9,615 nt of DNA from Candidatus Alloscillospira gallinarum. Lineage in GTDB: Bacteria; Bacillota; Clostridia; Oscillospirales; Oscillospiraceae. Each line of letters begins with the position of its first letter. The first letter of the stretch is position 1. A program made the translations under genes and the position numbers. Location of the stretch: assembly GCA_904420055.1 (NCBI GenBank), contig CAJFTV010000028.1, positions 1 through 9,615 on the forward strand. The letters are read 5' to 3'. The notes below the pieces were generated by a model. The model made no database searches. It saw only the letters and a program-made list of their open reading frames with translations, and was not told the DNA's origin. This document shows positions 4,903 through 9,615 of this stretch, piece by piece.

Positions 4903-6498
4903 ATGGTCTTTACACTTTTTAAAATAAGGCTAAAGTCGGTTATAAACGGCCTTTTGTCCGGTTCAAAGAAGAAGGCTGTATCCGGCGGGCGCAAAGTGCT
5001 CTTTGGAATACTGCTCATATACGTGCTGGTAGTGTTTTTGGGGCTGTCGGCCGCCATATGCGCACTTATGTGCCAGGCTTTTTATCCCATAGGCTACGGC
5101 TGGCTGTATTTTGCGCTGGTGTCGATTTTCGCGTTTCTGCTGTGCTTTATCGGCAGCGTTTTGGCTACCGGCAGCCAGCTCTATAACTCAAAAGACAATC
5201 AGATGCTTTTGGCCATGCCAGTAAAACCGGGAGATATTTTAGCAAGCCGTATGCTGGTGCTGCTTTTGGAAAACTACCTGTACGCGGGGGTTATCCTTGT
5301 ACCGGCGGGGATAGTGTGGTGTATTTTCTGCCCGGTGACGGTTATGGGGGCGGTTTTGTATATTGTATCATCGCTTCTGCTGCCGTTTTTGTCCCTTACA
5401 CTGTCCTGTCTTTTGGGCTGGGTAATTGCGGCAGTTTCCTCCAGAATGAGGAGAAAGGGCATAATTTCCGCTGTAATATACATTGCGTTCTTTGTGGTGT
5501 ACTTTCAATTCTGCACCAATATAACAAATTACATAAACGACCTTGTGGCAAACGGCGAGGTGATTGCCGCCGCCGTGAGAAAAGCGCTGTTTCCCATGTA
5601 CCACTTCGGCATAGCCGCGGCGGAGGGAAATCTGCTGAGCTTCGTATTTTTTGCGCTGTGTGCCGTGGTGCCTTTTGCAATCGTGTATTTTGTGCTCAGC
5701 CGTAACTTTATAAGCATTGCCACGGCAAACCGCGGTACGGCAAAGGTAAAGTATAAAGAGCGGGCGGTGAAGGCCTCCAGCAGCTCCCTGGCGCTTCTTA
5801 AAAAGGAAATCCGCCACTACATGGCAAATCCCATGTACATAATGAATGCGTCAATCGGCGCCGTTCTGATGGTCGTATTGGCGGGTTATCTGCTTATAAA
5901 AAACGGGGACCTGACGGCTATAGCCGGAGCCGTTCCGGAAATGGAGGGAATTATCCCGGGCATTGTGTGCGCAGGGCTGTGCATGTGTGCGGCCATGGTA
6001 ATTGTCTCAGCGCCGTCGGTGTCAATTGAGGGGCCGAACCTGTGGCTTGTAAAGAGTCTGCCGGTGGAGACAGAAGATGTCCTGATGGCCAAGGTTAACT
6101 GCCATATAGTTGTTACAGAGCCATTTGCGATACTGTCAGCGGCACTGGCGTCAATTGCGCTTAAAACAAATGTGCTTGAGACGGTTTTAATGTTCCTTCT
6201 TCCGACGATGTTTGTGGTGTTCGGAGCGCTGTTCGGAGTTGTGATAAACTTAAAATTCCCAAAATTCGACTGGATAAGCGAGGTGCACTGCATAAAGCAG
6301 AGCGCCGCCTCGATGATAACCATGTTCGGCATGATGGCACTTGTCATAGTAGAGGCAGTCCTGTACCTGTTTGTATTTTCGAGCTTTTTAAGCCTCGACA
6401 TATACCTTGCGGCGGTGGCTGTTGTAATGGCTGCGGGCGCATTTGGAATGTATGCCTGGCTTAAAGGCGGTGGCTGCCGGACATTTGATGCTCTGTAA
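4903..6498 (+). CDS. ABC transporter permease with about twelve membrane segments
   Basis: This 531-aa integral membrane protein has roughly twelve hydrophobic segments (about 33-56, 67-90, 118-141, 145-176, 187-204, 244-266, 315-333, 349-371, 402-420, 427-449, 469-493 and 499-520). It looks like two six-helix halves joined by a basic cytoplasmic stretch at 275-310. The segment DNQMLLAMPVKPGDILASR (98-116) after the second helix and IEGPNLWLVKSLPVETEDVL (375-394) after the eighth are similar Leu-Pro-[VI]-rich elbows in the two halves, supporting an internal duplication as in fused exporter permeases. It should pair with the ATPase encoded 40 nt upstream. ATG 4903 has CGGAGG (4891-4896) 6 nt upstream. 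A perfect palindrome follows its stop codon. No substrate-specific motif was recognised. Confidence 0.9.
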   Translation: MVFTLFKIRLKSVINGLLSGSKKKAVSGGRKVLFGILLIYVLVVFLGLSAAICALMCQAFYPIGYGWLYFALVSIFAFLLCFIGSVLATGSQLYNSKDNQMLLAMPVKPGDILASRMLVLLLENYLYAGVILVPAGIVWCIFCPVTVMGAVLYIVSSLLLPFLSLTLSCLLGWVIAAVSSRMRRKGIISAVIYIAFFVVYFQFCTNITNYINDLVANGEVIAAAVRKALFPMYHFGIAAAEGNLLSFVFFALCAVVPFAIVYFVLSRNFISIATANRGTAKVKYKERAVKASSSSLALLKKEIRHYMANPMYIMNASIGAVLMVVLAGYLLIKNGDLTAIAGAVPEMEGIIPGIVCAGLCMCAAMVIVSAPSVSIEGPNLWLVKSLPVETEDVLMAKVNCHIVVTEPFAILSAALASIALKTNVLETVLMFLLPTMFVVFGALFGVVINLKFPKFDWISEVHCIKQSAASMITMFGMMALVIVEAVLYLFVFSSFLSLDIYLAAVAVVMAAGAFGMYAWLKGGGCRTFDAL

Positions 6499-6500
6499 AA

Positions 6501-6540
6501 TATACGTGTGGGAGAGCTTCAGCTCTCCCACACGTATAAT
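6501..6540 (+). terminator. 18-bp perfect palindrome, probable terminator of the ABC operon
   Basis: Bases 6501-6518 are perfectly complementary to 6521-6538 with only TC between them, giving a hairpin with a practical TTCA loop and about 17 pairs. It starts 2 nt after the permease stop codon. The downstream flank is AT-rich (ATAATATT) but lacks a true T-run, whereas the minus-strand side has TTTT. Termination on the plus strand is likely from stem strength and position, but the U-tract is weak. It may instead act as an mRNA 3'-end stabiliser. Confidence 0.6.
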
Positions 6541-6554
6541 ATTCACGTAAAATC

Positions 6555-6584
6555 TTGACATTACGAGATATTTCGTATTATAAT
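6555..6584 (+). promoter_or_regulatory. Consensus sigma-A promoter of rpmH, with palindromic spacer
   Basis: A perfect TTGACA (6555-6560) and a perfect TATAAT (6579-6584) are separated by 18 nt, as expected for a strongly expressed ribosomal protein gene. The spacer holds a near-palindrome, TACGAGATATTTCGTA (6562-6577), with seven of eight symmetric positions pairing. The start point should be near 6591, giving a leader of about 100 nt. Confidence 0.85.
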
Positions 6585-6590
6585 GTATTT

Positions 6591-6690
6591 CCTGCGTAGT
6601 GCAGGATAAAAGTGCAGCTACTTCAGGGAATCTGACAGCCGGAGACTCTGATGTTGAGTATTAACACCAGTTTTTGAGGGAGGTGCCGCA
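6591..6690 (+). promoter_or_regulatory. Structured rpmH leader with possible 8-codon leader peptide
   Basis: The leader starts with a 5-bp hairpin, CCTGC/GCAGG (6591-6605). A second small hairpin, TCAG/CTGA, is at 6623-6635. GGAG (6641-6644) stands 6 nt before an ATG that opens the frame MLSINTSF (6651-6677). Its TGA directly abuts the rpmH ribosome site (GGGAGG, 6678-6683). Overlapping this frame, CTG-x-TGTT (6648-6655) can pair with AACA-x-CAG (6663-6670) ahead of five T residues, a weak terminator-like hairpin. A competing ACTC/GAGT pairing (6645-6659) is possible. Together this resembles an attenuator, but the helices are short. Confidence 0.35.
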
Positions 6691-6825
6691 ATGCTTAGAA
6701 CATATCAGCCGAAAAAACGCCAGCGCTCAAAGGAGCACGGTTTCCGCAAGAGAATGTCCACAAGAAACGGACGCAAGGTGCTTGCTCGCCGCCGTGCAAA
6801 GGGCAGAGCAAAGCTCTCCGCATAA
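6691..6825 (+). CDS. rpmH: 50S ribosomal protein L34
   Basis: This 44-aa, very basic ribosomal protein of the large subunit has the sequence MLRTYQPKKRQRSKEHGFRK..., followed by MSTRNGRKVLARRRAKGR and KLSA. It matches the family signature (R-T-[YF]-Q-P-x-x-x-[KR], G-F-x-x-R-M, G-R-x-[VI]-L-x-x-R-R-x-x-G-R) over its whole length, which is standard. ATG 6691 has GGGAGG (6678-6683) 7 nt upstream. It is the first gene of the rpmH-rnpA-yidD-yidC-jag cluster and should be much more strongly expressed than its neighbours. A GC-rich hairpin separates it from rnpA. Confidence 0.97.
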   Translation: MLRTYQPKKRQRSKEHGFRKRMSTRNGRKVLARRRAKGRAKLSA

Positions 6826-6860
6826 ATATGGCGGAGTTCTCAGGTAATATTTGTTAAAAG

Positions 6861-6880
6861 AGGGCGGGACAACCCGCCCT
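6861..6880 (+). terminator. GC-rich hairpin between rpmH and rnpA (attenuator or mRNA end)
   Basis: AGGGCGGG (6861-6868) pairs perfectly with CCCGCCCT (6873-6880) around an ACAA tetraloop. No T-run follows on the plus strand, so complete termination is not expected. Partial termination, RNA processing or 3'-end protection of the abundant rpmH message would fit. On the minus strand the same stem is followed by CTTTT, so it could also stop antisense transcription. Confidence 0.5.
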
Positions 6881-6926
6881 AACGCTGTATACGCAGAAAA
6901 CCGGGTGTATAACTGGGGTGAGGCCG

Positions 6927-7310
6927 TTGAAATTTACAGTGCCTATAACAAAAAACCACGAGTTTAAAAGAATTTATAACAAGGGCATGAGCGCTTCCGG
7001 ACCTAATTTGGTGGTATACTGCCGCCGGTGGCGTGACAGAGAGAAAAACCGGCTGGGGCTTACGGTGAGCACCAAGGTGGGCAAGGCGGTGCAGCGAAAC
7101 AAAATAAGGCGCAGGCTTAAGGAAATTTACCGGCTCAATGAGGAGAGGCTTTGTACCGGCTGGGAAATAATTTTAGTAGCCCGGATTCGCAGCCGCAGTG
7201 CCAGCTACTCAGAGCTTGAACGGGATTTTATCAGCCTGTGTACACGTCTGAAGCTTATGGCGAAAGAGAACAATGAAAAAGATACTAATATGGATAGTAA
7301 AATTTTATAG
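6927..7310 (+). CDS. rnpA: Ribonuclease P protein component
   Basis: This is the protein subunit of RNase P, which helps the catalytic RNA cut the 5' leaders of tRNA precursors. The 127-aa product starts MKFTVPITKNHEFKRIYNKG, matching the N-terminal strand and helix that hold the precursor leader. LGLTVSTKVGKAVQRNKIRRRLKEIYR (about residues 48-74) contains the family's RNR motif, which binds the RNA. TTG 6927 is chosen because GGGG(TGA) at 6915-6921 lies 8 nt upstream and the protein then begins at the usual residue. GTG 6918 would add MRP and lacks a good ribosome site. It overlaps yidD by 38 nt in another frame, a known feature of this cluster, and its last ~15 residues (MDSKIL end) are dictated partly by that overlap. 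Confidence 0.93.
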   Translation: MKFTVPITKNHEFKRIYNKGMSASGPNLVVYCRRWRDREKNRLGLTVSTKVGKAVQRNKIRRRLKEIYRLNEERLCTGWEIILVARIRSRSASYSELERDFISLCTRLKLMAKENNEKDTNMDSKIL

Positions 7311-7482
7311 GAAACACATTTCCCCATACCGGCCGCCAAGCTGCCGTTTTGTTCCGACGTGTTCAACCTATGCTTTAGAGGCACTTGAAAAGTACGGCGC
7401 CGCCAAGGGCGGATGGCTCGCACTTAAAAGGCTGTCAAAGTGCCACCCATTTCACAAAGGGGGATATGACCCCGTACCCTAA
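7273..7482 (+). CDS. yidD: Membrane protein insertion efficiency factor YidD
   Basis: This 69-aa protein matches the YidD family over its full length. An N-terminal amphipathic/hydrophobic helix (residues 1-12) should lie on the inner face of the membrane. Next comes the invariant PSCRFVPTCSTYALEALEKYG (22-42) and then CHPFHKGGYDPVP (57-69). The conserved cysteines are Cys24, Cys30 and Cys57. YidD assists YidC-dependent insertion of membrane proteins, although its mechanism is unclear. ATG 7273 lies inside the end of rnpA, with an AAGAGA-type ribosome site just before it, so translation is probably coupled. yidC begins 17 nt after its stop codon. Confidence 0.95.
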   Translation: MKKILIWIVKFYRKHISPYRPPSCRFVPTCSTYALEALEKYGAAKGGWLALKRLSKCHPFHKGGYDPVP

Positions 7483-7499
7483 AAGATTGGAGCCAATAT

Positions 7500-8939
7500 A
7501 TGTTTAGTGCTATTGCCAAGCCGTTTGGCTGGCTAATGATGTGGCTGTACGACCTTTTAAATAACTATGGTCTGGCCCTCATAGCTTTTGCTTTAATCGT
7601 TAAGATTATTTTGCTGCCCTTCCAGATGAAGTCGAAGCGCGGCTCAATGAGACAGGCACGGCTTATGCCCAAAATGAAGGAGATTGAAAAAAAGCACGGC
7701 GGAAACAAGCAAAAGTACAATGAGGAAGTGGCAAAGCTATATAAGGAATCCGGCGTGAACCCCATGTCCGGCTGCCTCTGGTCGCTGATACCATTTCCAA
7801 TACTTATCGCCCTCTATGAGGCCATAAGATATCCGCTTACAGTTATGATGGGGGTTGCTCAGGATCTTCTGAACGAGGGAGGCCTTATCGCCAACAAACT
7901 GGCGGAGCTGGGATTTACCTCGACTATGAACGCGGGATATGTCCAGATTGAGCAGAGCCAGTTTATAACTCAGCACTGGGATCAGTTTTCACAGCTGGGA
8001 GTTGAAAATCTGCAGCCAATTGACTACACATTCTTAGGTCTTGACCTTGGGGCAAAGCCGCAGCTCAGCGCGCTGGGAAACATCAACTGGTCGGACGGCG
8101 CAACAATTGCGGCGGCGGCGCTGCTGCTTATACCGGTGCTTGCAGGTGTGTTTACATTTATTCAGTCAAAAATCTCCATGAAGGTTAACGCCGTAGACGG
8201 AGAGAAGCCTGCGGGAATGGGCGGCATGACTATTATTATGCCCCTTATCACAGTTTGGTTTGCGTATATGATGCCTGCCGGACTTGGTGTATACTGGATT
8301 GCCGGTAACATATTTGCCATTGCGCAGGAGCTTATTTTAACGCCGTATTATAAAAAGAAGCTGGACGCCGAAGAGGCGGTGCTTGAGGCCAAGCGTATAG
8401 AAAAAGAGAAAGAACTTGAGGCTAAGCGCAAAGAGACGGAGCGGCTGAAGGCGGAAAACGCCACAAAGCGCAACGAGAATACCTCGAAGAAAAAGCTTCA
8501 CCTGACTGAGCGCGAGTCAAAGCGCGGAAAGGCCGCGGAGTGGGCGAAAAAGAAAGCCGGTGTAGAGACCGAGGACGAGCCCAGCCGGGTGGGAGACAGA
8601 AAGTATGCGCGAGGACGCGCCTATGACCCTGACAGGTACAAGCCGGGACATATACCGGCAGAGCCTCCGGAGGAAACCGAGGAAAAAACTGAAAGCGCCG
8701 CGGCAGAAATTCCGGAGAGCAGTGAGGCTGTTGAGGCAGAAGAAGTTAAGGAAGAAACTGCGCCTGCTGATGAAAAGGAAACGCCGGAAGAAAAAAGTAC
8801 GGAGGAAACTAGTGCCGAGGAGGAGTCTTTCCTTGAAGAGGACCCCCTTGCCAAAGCAGAGGCCGCCGGAGATTCAATTATAAATGATATGGGCGGCGAC
8901 GCGGAAGAGAAAAAAGAGGAGACTGAGTCTAATGACTAA
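7500..8939 (+). CDS. yidC: Membrane protein insertase YidC/Oxa1 family, with long charged C-terminal tail
   Basis: YidC inserts and folds membrane proteins, alone or with Sec. This 479-aa form has no lipoprotein signal and starts at its first membrane segment (about 19-40), followed by the coiled cytoplasmic hairpin rich in K/E (42-86). Further membrane segments lie at about 94-119, 201-222, 242-261 and 262-281. In the groove position where many Gram-positive homologues have Arg, this protein has Lys35 (LIVKIILLP). Residues 125-200 form a larger extracytoplasmic loop than is usual. After about residue 284 comes a basic coiled stretch (285-355) and then a strongly acidic, low-complexity Glu/Thr/Ser/Ala tail (356-479), nearly 200 aa beyond the core of ~250-280 aa. 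The basic part resembles ribosome-binding tails of Oxa1/YidC2; the acidic part is unexplained. ATG 7500 has GGAG (7489-7492) 7 nt upstream. Confidence 0.95.
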   Translation: MFSAIAKPFGWLMMWLYDLLNNYGLALIAFALIVKIILLPFQMKSKRGSMRQARLMPKMKEIEKKHGGNKQKYNEEVAKLYKESGVNPMSGCLWSLIPFPILIALYEAIRYPLTVMMGVAQDLLNEGGLIANKLAELGFTSTMNAGYVQIEQSQFITQHWDQFSQLGVENLQPIDYTFLGLDLGAKPQLSALGNINWSDGATIAAAALLLIPVLAGVFTFIQSKISMKVNAVDGEKPAGMGGMTIIMPLITVWFAYMMPAGLGVYWIAGNIFAIAQELILTPYYKKKLDAEEAVLEAKRIEKEKELEAKRKETERLKAENATKRNENTSKKKLHLTERESKRGKAAEWAKKKAGVETEDEPSRVGDRKYARGRAYDPDRYKPGHIPAEPPEETEEKTESAAAEIPESSEAVEAEEVKEETAPADEKETPEEKSTEETSAEEESFLEEDPLAKAEAAGDSIINDMGGDAEEKKEETESND

Positions 8940-9588
8940 GTATATAGAGGTTACGGGAAAAACCGAGGACGACGCTATTAAGGCAGGACTTGCCCAGCTC
9001 GGTTTAGAGCGGGACGAAGTCTCGGTTGAGATTCTTGAGAGAGCCAAGTCTGGTTTTCTGGGTATTGGCGCGTCAGACGCAAAGGTGCGCATCTCATACA
9101 GCCATGAGGAGACTAAGGCTGAAATGGTTGAGGAGTTTCTCACCGGCCTTTTCGAGCGCATGGAGGTAGACGCGAGGGCGGAGATAAAGGAAGAGGACGG
9201 CGTGATTAACGTCGTAATAACCGGAGAAAACCCCGGAGCGCTTATAGGCCGCCGCGGTGAGACACTGGACGCAATTCAGCATCTCACAAATTATGCGGTA
9301 AACCGCACCGGCAGCCGCATGAGAGTGAATATTGATGCGGAAAATTACCGTGAACGGCGCAATGAGGCTCTTGTAAAGCTGGCTGAAAAAATGGCGGACA
9401 AGGCCGTAAAGTACCGCCGCAACATGACACTGGAGCCTATGAACTCCTATGAACGCCATGTAATTCACACGGCGCTTCAGGAGAGGGAGGGCGTTACGAC
9501 TTTCTCCACCGGGACAGAGCCAAACAGGCGCGTTGTAATAGCGTATGAGAGAAAAGAGGCCGCTCCCCGTTACAGAGAGTGGAAATAG
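8932..9588 (+). CDS. jag: RNA-binding protein Jag/KhpB (Jag-N, KH, R3H domains)
   Basis: This 218-aa cytosolic RNA-binding protein has the complete domain order of the family. The Jag-N domain at 1-52 includes the typical ILERAKSGFLGIGASDAKV. The KH domain at about 75-150 has its nucleic-acid-gripping loop IGRRGETLDAIQ (GRRG, 106-109). The R3H domain at about 155-215 has Arg175 and His179 in ERHVIH. In other Firmicutes Jag/KhpB pairs with KhpA, binds many small and messenger RNAs and affects cell elongation and sporulation. ATG 8932 overlaps the yidC stop codon by 8 nt, with GAGGAG (8916-8921) 10 nt upstream. An earlier ATG at 8884 would add 16 residues encoded within yidC and has no ribosome site. 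No terminator appears before the window ends, so the operon may continue. Confidence 0.95.
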   Translation: MTKYIEVTGKTEDDAIKAGLAQLGLERDEVSVEILERAKSGFLGIGASDAKVRISYSHEETKAEMVEEFLTGLFERMEVDARAEIKEEDGVINVVITGENPGALIGRRGETLDAIQHLTNYAVNRTGSRMRVNIDAENYRERRNEALVKLAEKMADKAVKYRRNMTLEPMNSYERHVIHTALQEREGVTTFSTGTEPNRRVVIAYERKEAAPRYREWK

Positions 9589-9615
9589 AGAATAAAAAAT
9601 ACCGCGTGCAGCTGC

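Noticed and set aside
5368..5817. Minus-strand and alternative frames within the permease gene
   Set aside because: They are shadows of a membrane protein gene with strong codon bias, with no ribosome sites or recognisable domains.
8605..8883. Overlapping plus-strand frame of 92 aa (Arg/Lys/Leu-rich)
   Set aside because: It is a frame-shifted reading of the Glu/Lys-rich yidC tail; the low complexity removes stop codons by composition alone.
9589..9615. Start of a further cluster gene (such as mnmE) at the right edge
   Set aside because: Only 27 bases remain and they show neither a ribosome site with start codon nor a terminator.

Overview
The window looks like chromosomal DNA from an anaerobic, low-to-moderate GC Firmicute of class Clostridia, probably a gut-type lineage. 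The basis is the rpmH-rnpA-yidD-yidC-jag cluster, the YidC form that starts directly at a membrane segment, strong Shine-Dalgarno sites with GTG/TTG alternatives, near-consensus sigma-A promoters, and an aldo/keto reductase carrying a ferredoxin-like tail. I cannot place it to genus from sequence alone.

Left part (1-2315, plus strand). A promoter region holding helically phased 11-bp direct repeats (35-89) and an inverted repeat (111-140) precedes a flavodoxin-fold FMN-dependent NAD(P)H reductase/azoreductase-like gene. A 33-codon open frame with a good ribosome site follows and runs through a very strong terminator, so it is probably the stump of a deleted gene. Next, from its own promoter, comes a two-gene unit: a membrane-anchored C39-type cysteine peptidase and a GNAT acetyltransferase overlapping it by 4 nt, closed by a terminator.

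Middle part (2315-4026, minus strand). A 60-aa ribbon-helix-helix DNA-binding protein (TTG start) and an aldo/keto reductase with two 4Fe-4S motifs each have their own terminator. The 302-nt gap between them is AT-rich and carries divergent promoter-like elements. Back-to-back promoters at 4061-4126 drive the reductase leftward and an ABC exporter operon (ATPase plus 12-segment permease) rightward. An imperfect inverted repeat spans both -35 elements.

Right part (6499-9615, plus strand). After an 18-bp perfect palindrome comes a consensus promoter for the conserved ribosome/RNase P/membrane-insertion cluster: rpmH (L34), rnpA (RNase P protein), yidD, yidC and jag/khpB. The genes are tightly packed or overlapping, so L34 synthesis, tRNA/4.5S RNA processing and membrane protein insertion are co-expressed. 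A hairpin between rpmH and rnpA and a possible leader peptide ahead of rpmH may adjust expression. YidC carries an unusually long charged C-terminal tail. The cluster is often adjacent to dnaA/oriC in bacteria, but here an ABC transporter lies upstream and I see no origin.

No clearly new multi-gene system is visible. The most interesting signals are regulatory: the phased repeats at 35-89, the shared divergent operator at 4073-4113, and the rpmH leader at 6591-6690.
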